From Enterobacter asburiae (GTDB lineage: Bacteria > Pseudomonadota > Gammaproteobacteria > Enterobacterales > Enterobacteriaceae), in contig JAAQVN010000001.1 in NCBI GenBank assembly GCA_011754535.1, positions 3,224,001 through 3,288,000 on the forward strand: 64,000 bases of DNA. The letters run 5' to 3'. Position numbers and translations under genes: made by a program. Position 1 is the first letter of the stretch. Each line of letters starts with the position of its first letter. Positions 42,533 through 51,745 of the stretch are shown piece after piece. A model generated the notes under the pieces. The model made no database searches. It was not told where the DNA came from and saw nothing but the letters and a program-made list of their open reading frames with translations.

Positions 42533-44218
42533 TTAAGCTGCTTTTGCCACAACTTCCGCTTCCGGACGTTTCAGCACCGCGTAAGACAGACCCGCCACCA
42601 GCGTACCGGCAATAATCGCCAGCAGATAACCCAGGACCGGGGTGATGGCGCCAGGGATCAGCAGGACGAACAGACCGCCGTGCGGAGCCATCAGCTTCGC
42701 GCCAATCGCCATGGAGATGGCACCCGTTACCGCGCCGCCGACGATACAGCACGGCAGAACACGCATCGGGTCACGCGCCGCGAACGGAATCGCGCCTTCG
42801 GTGATGAAGCATAGGCCCAGCACCAGCGCCGCTTTGCCACCTTCCTGCTGCGCTTTGTCGAACTTACGACGGGCAATAATCGTCGCCAGGCCGAGCGCCA
42901 GCGGTGGCACCATACCAGCCGCCATGATCGCCGCCATCGGCGCGTAGGTCTGGGTACTCAGCAGGCCAACGCCAAACGCGTACGCCGCTTTGTTCACCGG
43001 ACCACCCATGTCGGTACACATCATGCCGCCGAGGATCGCGCCCAACAGCACCGCGTTCGCCGTACCCATGGTTTGCAGCCAGTGGGTCAGACCCGCAAGG
43101 ATGCCCGCAACCGGCTTACCAATCAGGTAAATCATCGCCAGACCGACCACCAGGCTGGAGATCAGCGGAATGATCAGAATTGGCTTCAGCGCTTCCATAC
43201 TCTGCGGCAGCTTCAGCTTCGAGCTAATCAGCTTCGCAACGTAACCGGCGAGGAAACCGGCGATGATACCGCCGATAAAGCCAGAGCCGGTGCTCACCGC
43301 CAGCATACCGCCGATAAGACCCGGGGTCAGACCCGGACGGTCAGCAATAGAGAAGGCGATAAAGCCTGCCAGCACCGGCACCATCAGCGCGAACGCGGAG
43401 CCGCCGCCAATCTGCATTAACGCTGCCGCCAGCGTGCCCTGCTCTTTAAACGCTTCAATACCGAAGGCGAAGGAGAGCGCAATACACAGGCCGCCAGCCA
43501 CCACCATCGGCAGCATGTAGGAGACGCCGGTCAGCAGGTGACGGTATGCGCCCGCAGACTCTTTTTTCCCTTCGGTCGGGGTTTTGGCTGCGCCAGTGGC
43601 CTGATACGGTTTGGCTTCTGCCAGTGCCTTATCAAATTCCTGCGCGGTCTTTTTCAGCGCCAGGCCGGTAGAGGTGCGGTACATCGGCTTGCCGGCAAAC
43701 TTCGCCAGATCCACTTCAATATCTGCCGCCACAATCACCAGATCGGCCTCAGCGACCTCTTCCGGCGTAATGGCATTGCCCGCACCCACGGAGCCACGAG
43801 TTTCAACCTTCACCCACCAGCCGCGTTTTTTCGCTTCGGTTTCAATGGCTTCAGCCGCCATAAAGGTGTGCGCCACGCCCGTCGGGCAGGCCGTGACCGC
43901 AACAACGCGTTTCGGCCCCGATGCCGTAGCCGGAGCCGCCGCGACCGGCGCGCTGTAGACGGTCGCGTGACCTTTCGCTTCGCTCAGGAACAGTTCCGGG
44001 TGTGCCACCGCGCGATTAATATCGCCCAGCCACACTTTTTTGCCGTTCAGGGCGCTGTCAGCGGGGATTTTATCGCCCAGGACAATCGCCAGCTCTGCAT
44101 CGCCTGGGTTATCAATGATGTCCAGGTGTGCTTTTTGTGCCGCCGCGCCCAGCAGGGTCTTCGCCATGTAGGCGCGAGCCTGTCCGAGACCGGAGTCAAT
44201 GATCAGCAGCGTTTTCAT
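42533..44218 (-). CDS. fruA: Fructose PTS enzyme IIBC (FruA)
   Basis: Inner-membrane fructose transporter that forms fructose-1-phosphate, 561 residues (E. coli 563). An N-terminal degenerate IIB' domain comes first. The active IIB domain has the phospho-cysteine in VTACPTGVAHTFMAAEAIE (about residue 112). The IIC membrane domain runs from about 225 to the end. It is the last gene of fruBKA, 16 bp after fruK. Confidence 0.97.
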   Translation of the reverse strand: MKTLLIIDSGLGQARAYMAKTLLGAAAQKAHLDIIDNPGDAELAIVLGDKIPADSALNGKKVWLGDINRAVAHPELFLSEAKGHATVYSAPVAAAPATASGPKRVVAVTACPTGVAHTFMAAEAIETEAKKRGWWVKVETRGSVGAGNAITPEEVAEADLVIVAADIEVDLAKFAGKPMYRTSTGLALKKTAQEFDKALAEAKPYQATGAAKTPTEGKKESAGAYRHLLTGVSYMLPMVVAGGLCIALSFAFGIEAFKEQGTLAAALMQIGGGSAFALMVPVLAGFIAFSIADRPGLTPGLIGGMLAVSTGSGFIGGIIAGFLAGYVAKLISSKLKLPQSMEALKPILIIPLISSLVVGLAMIYLIGKPVAGILAGLTHWLQTMGTANAVLLGAILGGMMCTDMGGPVNKAAYAFGVGLLSTQTYAPMAAIMAAGMVPPLALGLATIIARRKFDKAQQEGGKAALVLGLCFITEGAIPFAARDPMRVLPCCIVGGAVTGAISMAIGAKLMAPHGGLFVLLIPGAITPVLGYLLAIIAGTLVAGLSYAVLKRPEAEVVAKAA

Positions 44219-44234
44219 TATTCCTCTCCTGCTG

Positions 44235-45173
44235 TTAGTTAAAAGGTTTTAAGTCAACGCGCGCCATCATCGCGGCTAACTGGGTACGATCGGTAATACC
44301 GACATTGCTCTGGCTCACGGCCAGGGCTGCAACGGCGGTGGCAAGACGTAACGTATGTTCACTGGATTCACGCATCAGCAGGCCGTAAATCAGGCCGCCA
44401 ACCATGGAATCCCCTGCGCCAACGGTGCTCACAACTTCCATTGACGGCGGTTTAGCAATCCATTCACCTGAAGCGTTAACCCACAACGCCCCTTCTGCAC
44501 CCAGCGAGATCACCACGTGAGCAATACCCTGCTCGCGCAGCGCATGGGCAGCCTCAATCACATCTTTTAATTCCGGCAGCTTACGGCCTGCCCAGATCTC
44601 CAGTTCGCGGCGATTTGGCTTCACCAGCCACGGAGAGGCTTTCAGACCCGCAACCAGCGCGTCGCGGCTGCTGTCGAAGATAATGCACGGGCACTGGCTG
44701 CGCAGGCGCGTCATCCAGTCGGTAAACGCTTCCGGGCTGACGCCGGACGGCAGGCTTCCGCTGACGCACACCATGTCGAACTGACCAAGCCAGGTCAGGG
44801 AGTCGTTAACAAAGCGCTCCCAGTCAGCTGGCGTCACTTCGAAGCCAGAGAAGTTCAGATCGGTCACTTCACCGTCTTTCTCCGTCAGCTTAACGTTGAT
44901 GCGGGTACGGCCCTGCACAACCTGGAAACGGTTGGCAATGCCCAGCTCGCTGAACAGCTGCTGGAAACCATCCTGGTTATCTTTACCCAGGAATCCGCCC
45001 ACGGTGACATCGATACCGAGATCCTTGAGCACTTTCGCGACGTTAATCCCTTTGCCCGCAGCATGCAGGCCAGTGGTACGCACGAGGTTGACTTCGCCGC
45101 GCTCAATTTCCGGGCAAAACCCCACCAGGTCATAAGCCGGGTTCAGCGTAATAGTCGCAACACGTCTGCTCAT
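44235..45173 (-). CDS. fruK: 1-phosphofructokinase
   Basis: Phosphorylates fructose-1-phosphate to the 1,6-bisphosphate. The 312-residue PfkB-family kinase has the C-terminal signature STVGAGDSMVGG with catalytic Asp, and an N-terminal GlyGly region (HAAGKGINVAKVL). Its start overlaps the fruB stop by one base. Confidence 0.97.
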   Translation of the reverse strand: MSRRVATITLNPAYDLVGFCPEIERGEVNLVRTTGLHAAGKGINVAKVLKDLGIDVTVGGFLGKDNQDGFQQLFSELGIANRFQVVQGRTRINVKLTEKDGEVTDLNFSGFEVTPADWERFVNDSLTWLGQFDMVCVSGSLPSGVSPEAFTDWMTRLRSQCPCIIFDSSRDALVAGLKASPWLVKPNRRELEIWAGRKLPELKDVIEAAHALREQGIAHVVISLGAEGALWVNASGEWIAKPPSMEVVSTVGAGDSMVGGLIYGLLMRESSEHTLRLATAVAALAVSQSNVGITDRTQLAAMMARVDLKPFN

Positions 45174-46303
45174 TATGCGCCCTCCCCCAGACCCGCCGCG
45201 ATGGCGTCGCCAATCGCTTTCAGCGCCTGTTCAGCATCTGCACCCTGCGCGGTGAAGCGCAGACGATGGCCTTTCTTCACGCCCAGCGCGACGACTTTCA
45301 TCAGGCTACGGCCGTTGGCCGGTTTGCCCGAACCATCCAGGTTGGTCACGGTAATCTCGCTTTCAAATTGTTTAATGGTGTTGACCAGCATGGTGCCCGG
45401 ACGGGCATGCAGGCCGTGTTCGTTACGCACCACGAACTCGGCGTTCAGCACATCATCGGTGAGTGCGTCGTCACTGGTCAGCAGGGCCAGCACGGTCGCG
45501 GCATCGGCGTTCAGCAGCTTTTCAGCTTTATTGTTGAGCAGCAGATCGCCCAGACGCTTCAGCACCGAAACCGGCTGCTCATCGTTCATCGCCACGGTCA
45601 CCAGCATGGCTGCTGTCTCACCCTCAACGTCGAACGCGGTGGCCGCGCGGCTCACTGCAATCGCGCTGCGCAGGTTGCCCTCAGCGCTGTCGTTCAGCCA
45701 GATACCCTGGCCAAGATTCAGCGGTTTATCGTTAATCACGCGCGTCACAAAGGCGGCATCAGCGGCACCCGCTTCTTTCAGGCGACCCGCGTTCAGCGCC
45801 TGCAGCGTGACCAGGTCGGAGGCCACAACATCCAGCGTCAGCGTGTCGTTATCGAGTTTCAGCGCTTCGCTCTGTTTTTCGCCCATCAGCAACGCACGCA
45901 GCTCTTCAGCAGTCGTTGCAGACTTCAGCTGTTCCGCCACGGAGTCATCGCTCAGGACATGCGTCAGCTGACGCAGCAGGCCTAAGTGTTCGTCGCTACT
46001 GGCCGCGATACCGATAGCCACATAAGCCACCTGGCCGTCGCCCCAGAGTACGCCCTGCGGGAACTGATAAACCTTCACGCCGGTTTTCAGCACCTGGTCG
46101 CGGGTGTCGGTTGTGCCGTGCGGAATGGCAATGCCATTGCCGAGGAAGGTGGAGGTCTGCTGCTCGCGCGCCAGCATACCGTTTACGTAGCCGTCCGCGA
46201 CGTTACCCGCCTGCACAAGGGCAGCGGCAACCTGACGAATGGCCTCTTCTTTATCCCCGGCCTGAGCGCCCGGGTGAATATCCTGAACAGATAACTGGAA
46301 CAT
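45173..46303 (-). CDS. fruB: Fructose PTS IIA–HPr fusion protein FruB
   Basis: Cytoplasmic phospho-carrier DTP, 376 residues as in E. coli. The N-terminal EIIA-Fru domain has its phospho-His in [10 protein letters not shown] (about residue 62). A linking M domain follows, and a C-terminal FPr (HPr-like) domain has its phospho-His in [13 protein letters not shown] (about residue 299). First gene of the operon, controlled by Cra. Confidence 0.97.
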   Translation of the reverse strand: MFQLSVQDIHPGAQAGDKEEAIRQVAAALVQAGNVADGYVNGMLAREQQTSTFLGNGIAIPHGTTDTRDQVLKTGVKVYQFPQGVLWGDGQVAYVAIGIAASSDEHLGLLRQLTHVLSDDSVAEQLKSATTAEELRALLMGEKQSEALKLDNDTLTLDVVASDLVTLQALNAGRLKEAGAADAAFVTRVINDKPLNLGQGIWLNDSAEGNLRSAIAVSRAATAFDVEGETAAMLVTVAMNDEQPVSVLKRLGDLLLNNKAEKLLNADAATVLALLTSDDALTDDVLNAEFVVRNEHGLHARPGTMLVNTIKQFESEITVTNLDGSGKPANGRSLMKVVALGVKKGHRLRFTAQGADAEQALKAIGDAIAAGLGEGA

Positions 46304-46325
46304 GGTTCTCCTCTCCTGCTGAAAG

Positions 46326-46404
46326 TGAATCGTTTCAGCTTACATGAGAAAAAATGCGCTAGCCTGCTCCGTTTTTTTAAACAAGATAGCGCTGAAACGT
46401 TTCA
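46326..46404 (-). promoter_or_regulatory. Two Cra (FruR) operators upstream of fruB
   Basis: A perfect Cra palindrome TGAAACGTTTCA lies at 46393–46404 and a close match TGAATCGTTTCA at 46326–46337, both in the fruB leader/promoter region. E. coli fruBKA has two Cra sites in the same positions. Confidence 0.88.
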
Positions 46405-46501
46405 AAAAGTCTTGCGCTTTCTGCAATGGCTTGCAAGAAAAGTCGTCTTTCCGATATCAGAATTTAGAGATACTGCACATTTCTTCTGCGCTCAGCTGAA
46501 T

Positions 46502-46520
46502 TTTGCTGAAGTTCAGCAAA
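46502..46520. promoter_or_regulatory. Perfect 19-bp palindrome upstream of setB
   Basis: TTTGCTGAAGTTCAGCAAA is symmetric around the central G. Further TTCAGC units occur at about 46527–46541. It is 145 bp before setB and could be an operator; the regulator is not identifiable. Confidence 0.45.
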
Positions 46521-46664
46521 CCAGTTTCAGCTAAGTTCAGCCAGGTGGGGCGTAAGTTGAAATGCCATTTTGATTTTTCGTGGCGTAATTGACTTCACCC
46601 ACTGTTTATTTTTTAGCTGACGGCGTAAACTCCGCCCCTCTCTGCTACTCGCTAATTATAAAAC

Positions 46665-47846
46665 ATGGATAACACCCCTGCGGCCACCGCGCCGAAGCCC
46701 TTTGATTTGACATCAACGGCGTTCCTGATTGTTGCCTTCTTCACGGGCATCGCCGGTGCGTTGCAAACCCCGACGCTGAGCTTATTCCTGACTAACGAAG
46801 TACACGCCCGTCCGGCGATGGTTGGCTTCTTTTTTACCGGAAGCGCCATCATTGGCATTCTCGTCAGCCAGTTTCTCGCCGGTCGTTCCGACCGCAAGGG
46901 AGATCGTAAAAGCCTGATCGTTTTCTGCTGTCTGCTGGGGGTGATGGCCTGCGTCCTGTTTGCCTGGAACCGTAACTATTTCGTTCTGCTGTTCATCGGG
47001 GTTTTTCTGAGCAGCTTTGGCTCAACCGCCAACCCGCAGCTATTTGCCCTCGCCCGCGAGCATGCCGACCATACCGGGCGGGAAGCGGTAATGTTCAGCT
47101 CGATATTGCGCGCTCAGGTGTCGCTGGCATGGGTGATTGGTCCGCCGCTGGCCTACGCGCTGGCGATGGGGTTTGGCTTTACGGTGATGTACCTGAGCGC
47201 AGCGGTCGCGTTTGTGGCGTGCGGCGCGCTGGTGTGGTGCTTTCTGCCGTCAATGCGCAAAGAGCCCAAAGTGGCAACGGGCGTGCTGGAAGCACCGCGT
47301 CGTAACCGCCGCGATGCCCTGCTCCTGTTTGTTATCTGCACGCTGATGTGGGGCACCAACAGCCTTTATATCATCAACATGCCGCTGTTTATTATTGATG
47401 AGCTGCACCTGCCGGAGAAGCTGGCCGGCATTATGATGGGCACCGCCGCGGGCCTTGAGATCCCGACCATGCTTATTGCAGGCTATTATGCGAAGCGTTT
47501 CGGAAAGCGTTTTTTAATGCGCGTCGCGGCCGTCGCCGGGCTGCTGTTCTACGTTGGTATGCTGACGGTGCATACGCCGGGACTCCTGCTGGCCTTACAG
47601 CTGCTGAACGCCATTTATATCGGCATCCTTGCGGGGATTGGCATGCTCTACTTCCAGGATCTGATGCCGGGCCAGGCAGGTGCCGCCACCACCCTTTATA
47701 CTAATACCACCCGCGTGGGCTGGATTATCGCGGGCTCAATGGCCGGAATCGTTGCCGAGATCTGGAACTATCACACGGTATTCTGGATTGCGCTGCTGAT
47801 GTGCACGCTGACGATTGGCTGTCTGGTGAGGATCAAAGACGTTTAA
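46665..47846 (+). CDS. setB: Sugar efflux transporter SetB
   Basis: MFS-family inner-membrane exporter of lactose and glucose type sugars, 393 residues as in E. coli, with twelve predicted helices and the family segment [28 protein letters not shown] between helices 2 and 3. It is the last intact core gene before the island. Its stop overlaps the end of the yeiW remnant by 4 bp. Confidence 0.96.
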   Translation: MDNTPAATAPKPFDLTSTAFLIVAFFTGIAGALQTPTLSLFLTNEVHARPAMVGFFFTGSAIIGILVSQFLAGRSDRKGDRKSLIVFCCLLGVMACVLFAWNRNYFVLLFIGVFLSSFGSTANPQLFALAREHADHTGREAVMFSSILRAQVSLAWVIGPPLAYALAMGFGFTVMYLSAAVAFVACGALVWCFLPSMRKEPKVATGVLEAPRRNRRDALLLFVICTLMWGTNSLYIINMPLFIIDELHLPEKLAGIMMGTAAGLEIPTMLIAGYYAKRFGKRFLMRVAAVAGLLFYVGMLTVHTPGLLLALQLLNAIYIGILAGIGMLYFQDLMPGQAGAATTLYTNTTRVGWIIAGSMAGIVAEIWNYHTVFWIALLMCTLTIGCLVRIKDV

Positions 47847-48040
47847 GGCGCAGTGAGCGCCTCCAGTTCAAGCAGCCAGGTCATCGCCTGCGCGCGCGTG
47901 CTGCCGCACATTTCGGCCGATGGCTGAAGCCCGGAACAGACCTTCGGGCGCAAGGGCGAACCAAAGATCATACACAGGTTGGATTCAGAGAGCTGAACGC
48001 AGCGGGTATTGGCAGGCTTGCCAAAAGTACAATTATTCAT
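47843..48040 (-). pseudogene. yeiW: 3' remnant of yeiW (cysteine-cluster protein), split by the island
   Basis: The 65-codon open frame reads [19 protein letters not shown]... and ends [10 protein letters not shown]. From residue 7 it matches the C-terminal part of the YkgJ/YeiW type zinc/iron-chelating cysteine-cluster protein. The normal protein is about 84 residues, so the missing ~25 residues are exactly the N-terminal part that carries the CGACC cluster. Those codons are replaced by AT-rich sequence from about 48023. The first six residues would come from the element, and an AUG supplied by it may still allow translation. Identification of the family rests on memory of its sequence pattern. 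Confidence 0.75.
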
Positions 48041-48120
48041 TGTTTAAAATTTGCATGTCTGCTGTTAGCATCTGAGCATCAGTTTTTCACTCACTTGCTA
48101 CCCGAAGGTAAGTACGATTA

Positions 48121-50085
48121 ATGAAGCCTAAACTGTATTCATATGTTCGTTTTTCATCAGCTAAGCAACGTGACGGAAACTCACTTGAACGTCAGCAAGA
48201 TACTGCTGCAAAGATTGCTGAACGTTATGATCTTGAGCTGGATAGCACCGCATACCACGATCTCGGCATGTCTGCTTTCAAAGGTAAAAATGCTTATGAA
48301 GGTAAGCTTTCAGAATTCATCTCTCAGATAGGGAAAAAGGTTCCTAAAGGATCATGGTTAGTTGTAGAAAACCTTGACCGCATTAGTCGTGACGATGCCT
48401 GGAGTGCTTTAGACATTTTCAAAAGCCTTCTGAAGAAAGGAATTATCGTTGTAACCGGAATGGATGAGAAAGTTTATAAGTATGCAGATGTAAAGAATAA
48501 TCCAACTGACCTGATCATCTCCCTATTGATGTTCACTCGAGCACACGATGAATCACTGACGAAGAAAAATCGAGTGGAAGCACAAGCTCGTACTCTGATC
48601 AGATATAACCTTTCAAGGCAACCGGGAACAGCAGCAAAAGCAATCGAATCAATCGGGCAAAATGTATGGTGGGTTGATACCAAATCAGGGAACGTTGAGC
48701 CTCACCCTGTTTACTACAATACAGCACAAAAAATAATCGAATTAAAACAGAGCGGCGAAACATTGCTGGGGATCCAGCGGTATCTTAACGAACATTACCC
48801 AGCACCTAAAAAAAGAGTCTATAAAAATCAAGAAGGCAACATACAACCACCAAAAACTGAGAAATGGGGTAAGCACTTACTTAGAACATTTTTGAACCCA
48901 ACGGTTCATGGACAAAAAACCTTTACTCTGGATAAACGGGATGAATCAGGCGCGGTTATTTACGATACTGATACAGATGAGCCTCTTAAAGAAACATACA
49001 CGATCCCAGACTACTACCCTGCCCTGATGTCAGAGATTGATTATCTAACGCTTTCACAGTTAGACCATCACCGCGCTGTCACTCGCAGTTCATTCAATCA
49101 TCCAGAAGGAAATCCTGAACCAGAAATCCCATTACTTTCAGAACTCGGTATACTCTTTTGCGGGAATTGTGGTTCATTCATGTTCAAGTCGGGTTCAAGT
49201 AAGAACAAGTACCGTTATATATGTGGTTCAAAGATTGTTCAGGGTAAACCATGTGGCAAGAAAGGATTCACGTCATATCAGCTTGAACATGCAGTTTTGC
49301 AACTTATCGCCGATCATGTTTGGACTAACCATCTAGAAGATAAAACAGATTGGTATAAATCAGAGATTGCAAAAGAATCAGAGAGAATTGAGAAGCTGCT
49401 TAAATTAGCAATTTTGACAGATGATATTGATGCCCTAGCAGAGCAGATAAACGATCGTAAAAAGATAAAAGCGCAGCTAGAAAATGAGTTCAAACGGTAC
49501 AAGATTAGCAGATCAGAAACCCAAACCTCTGGATGGGAGCAATTTAAGCATTTCGATGTGCACGATACGAAAAATCCTGATCGTAAGCGAATCCGTTTGA
49601 GGGTAAGGCAAGCTATCAAGCGCATCGATTGCTATGACATAAATGATCGATACGGTCACTTTTCAATCTTATTTGCCGACGATAAAAAGCAAAGAATAGC
49701 TATCAAGTTCAACCGCAACCGTTCACCCGGCACCACGTACGTCGAAAGTCAAACGATCAAAAACCATGACCTAATCAAAACGCAAGGGCTTGTACTTCAC
49801 TCTTTCATTGATGAACTTATTGATCCTGAAAAATTTGCCAGTCAGCTCAAGAAGGATCAAGAGGCCAGCATTCTCAAACCTACATTTATAACCGAGCTAG
49901 AGGAAGGCCTACATCAAGAGATAGAAGGTAAAGTTGCAACATATGTGGTTACGAGCAATGAGAGCGGCAAAGCGACCGTAATCATCGATGGAGTTATACA
50001 TGACATTAACTCATTGGAAGATATAGATAAATTCGAAGTTGATAAAAAACATGTTCTACTTAACCCCCAAACAAACCATCGGTAG
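48121..50085 (+). CDS. Large serine integrase
   Basis: Site-specific recombinase of 654 residues, probably the enzyme that inserted the island into yeiW. The catalytic resolvase domain is at residues 1–150, with the nucleophile Ser12 in YVRFSS and the ENLDRISRD motif. The recombinase domain spans about 190–320. A zinc ribbon has Cys at about 347, 350, 368 and 378 (LFCGNCG). A coiled-coil follows (about 410–470), then a long C-terminal extension. AAGGTAAG lies 9 nt before the ATG. An excision-directionality factor was not recognised. Confidence 0.92.
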   Translation: MKPKLYSYVRFSSAKQRDGNSLERQQDTAAKIAERYDLELDSTAYHDLGMSAFKGKNAYEGKLSEFISQIGKKVPKGSWLVVENLDRISRDDAWSALDIFKSLLKKGIIVVTGMDEKVYKYADVKNNPTDLIISLLMFTRAHDESLTKKNRVEAQARTLIRYNLSRQPGTAAKAIESIGQNVWWVDTKSGNVEPHPVYYNTAQKIIELKQSGETLLGIQRYLNEHYPAPKKRVYKNQEGNIQPPKTEKWGKHLLRTFLNPTVHGQKTFTLDKRDESGAVIYDTDTDEPLKETYTIPDYYPALMSEIDYLTLSQLDHHRAVTRSSFNHPEGNPEPEIPLLSELGILFCGNCGSFMFKSGSSKNKYRYICGSKIVQGKPCGKKGFTSYQLEHAVLQLIADHVWTNHLEDKTDWYKSEIAKESERIEKLLKLAILTDDIDALAEQINDRKKIKAQLENEFKRYKISRSETQTSGWEQFKHFDVHDTKNPDRKRIRLRVRQAIKRIDCYDINDRYGHFSILFADDKKQRIAIKFNRNRSPGTTYVESQTIKNHDLIKTQGLVLHSFIDELIDPEKFASQLKKDQEASILKPTFITELEEGLHQEIEGKVATYVVTSNESGKATVIIDGVIHDINSLEDIDKFEVDKKHVLLNPQTNHR

Positions 50086-50132
50086 ACATAGACCTCTCGA
50101 AGAGATATAGCAATCGCTCCGTATCACTTCCA

Positions 50133-50156
50133 AGAAGATTGACTAATCAATCTTCT
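50133..50156. terminator. Hairpin after the large serine integrase
   Basis: A 10-bp perfect stem AGAAGATTGA/TCAATCTTCT with loop CTAA, 48 bp after the integrase stop. The T-content after it is modest, so termination is probable but not certain. Between it and the next gene are two similar TTTTA(T/C)AGATC units (about 50181 and 50213) of unknown meaning. Confidence 0.5.
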
Positions 50157-50325
50157 AGCTTTCCTCGCGCAAGTTGATCGTTTTTATAGATCAATTTTTG
50201 AATATTGATAGATTTTACAGATCGATATAAAATCATGTCTTGCCCACCAGATTTTGCTTCAAAGCCACCAAGTTAAGCCTTCTGGAGGCTCTCCCTTCTT
50301 CACTAGCGCAAGGAAAGCATTAAAT

Positions 50326-51168
50326 ATGAATCAAAGAAAAGTAATCAAAATCATTGTATTGTCCGTAGCGTTGGCTTCGGCTGCTTCTACAGCAGCTTCA
50401 GATAGCCGCAACAACTTCCAGGACATTGATACCGTAGATGATCTTTTGGCTCTTCCAACCAGCAAACTTTGTGTGGACGGTGGGCCTACATCAGATGATA
50501 TAAGGCTCATACTTTTGAATGGAGCTTTAGGGCTACCTATGTACCAAAATGATCCTGTGATGGCTCGTATGATGGTTAATGAACAATCTGCAAATATCAA
50601 AACTCGAATCAAGGAAAAGTGTTCATCCAAGCCGAAAGTTTCATCGCGTAAACTAACAAAAGAAATGCTTAGAAATGAGAATGAAATTTGTAAGCAAGGA
50701 ACACCGACAAAAGACGAAATCAGGGCATATATCAATGAGTCAAAAGATGCAAACATTGATATAGATAAGCAACTTCGAGCTATTCCATATGAATATCGTT
50801 TGATGATGGAAGAAGGTGCAAAGCTAAAGGGTTTAACACTTCGCGAAGTTTTCATAGATGATGTTTCATCTGTTTCAGCAAAAAAATGGCAGGAAACCTG
50901 TCTCAAAATGGCAAAACCAGTTGTAAACAACTCTCAGAAGCCAAAAGCATTCTCCACTTCCGTTTTAACGCAAAAGTACAATGAAGTTGACAGTAAGTTG
51001 AATGAAGTCTGGAAAGCTTTATCATCAGAATCACGTAAAAAGCTGCTGCCCTCACAAAGAAGGTGGATCAAACATCAAGCTTCCTGCAATCAAGATATTC
51101 AATGTTTGATTGACATGACCAACAAACGTATTATTGAACTTGAGGTTGAAAGCAAATATGCTAATTAA
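50326..51168 (+). CDS. Exported protein with C-terminal LprI-like (DUF1311) domain
   Basis: A 280-residue protein with a typical signal peptide (MNQRKVIKIIVLSVALASAASTA... cleaved near residue 24), so it is periplasmic. The last ~64 residues have the LprI/DUF1311 pattern: SKLNEVWKAL, LPSQRRWIKHQASC, paired cysteines and TNKRIIELE. Members include lysozyme inhibitors. The N-terminal half is not recognised. The ATG at 50326 is preceded by AAGGAAAG. It overlaps the next small gene by 11 bp. Confidence 0.75.
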   Translation: MNQRKVIKIIVLSVALASAASTAASDSRNNFQDIDTVDDLLALPTSKLCVDGGPTSDDIRLILLNGALGLPMYQNDPVMARMMVNEQSANIKTRIKEKCSSKPKVSSRKLTKEMLRNENEICKQGTPTKDEIRAYINESKDANIDIDKQLRAIPYEYRLMMEEGAKLKGLTLREVFIDDVSSVSAKKWQETCLKMAKPVVNNSQKPKAFSTSVLTQKYNEVDSKLNEVWKALSSESRKKLLPSQRRWIKHQASCNQDIQCLIDMTNKRIIELEVESKYAN

Positions 51169-51508
51169 CGATTTGTACGTTATATCAAAGAATGATTACC
51201 TAGCCTCTTCATTAGAGAATACTTACAGGGGAAAATACACAATTGGAAGATTTTATCTTACAGATTCTTTCATCATTGAATATATGAAAATTATACATAA
51301 CATAGAGATACCAGACTCATGGGTAAACAGTGGCTTCTCAAGCATATTAGATATCGATAACCGAAAGGTAATTTATATGCAGTGTTGCGATATTCTATCA
51401 AATTGTACTATGAATGAAATCCGTAACGCTGTTAAGTGTCCACCGGGCAATATAAGAATATACCGAAAAGGTGAGTACATTACTAAAATAGACGTTATGA
51501 AAAAGTAA
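51158..51508 (+). CDS. Unrecognised 116-residue protein
   Basis: It starts inside the end of the LprI-like gene (11-bp overlap), so the two are probably cotranscribed. There is no signal peptide or membrane helix. The composition is mixed, with three cysteines (CCDILSNC) and a basic C-terminus ending DVMKK. No family was recognised. A frame start at 51134 is possible but lies further inside the upstream gene. Confidence 0.55.
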   Translation: MLINDLYVISKNDYLASSLENTYRGKYTIGRFYLTDSFIIEYMKIIHNIEIPDSWVNSGFSSILDIDNRKVIYMQCCDILSNCTMNEIRNAVKCPPGNIRIYRKGEYITKIDVMKK

Positions 51509-51745
51509 AAAAACTTTCTTATAAAAAGCACATGAACAAAAAATGTGTAGATCATTGTGATAGGTTCCTTATTAAGAAAAATAATCCAATAATAAGTTAA
51601 AATCTTCGTACGAAGCTTATAGAAAAGTTATTTGATACCTTCTTGAGTAAAATGGAAATCTTGGATCATGCAGGGGGCTGATTTATATATTGCCTTATAC
51701 CTGCATGCCAAAATCTGAACTGAATTTATTAGTGTTAATTTTCCT

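Noticed and set aside
48023..48120. tRNA or tmRNA gene as attachment site
   Set aside because: No cloverleaf or tRNA 3' end is present; the junction is inside the yeiW coding frame.
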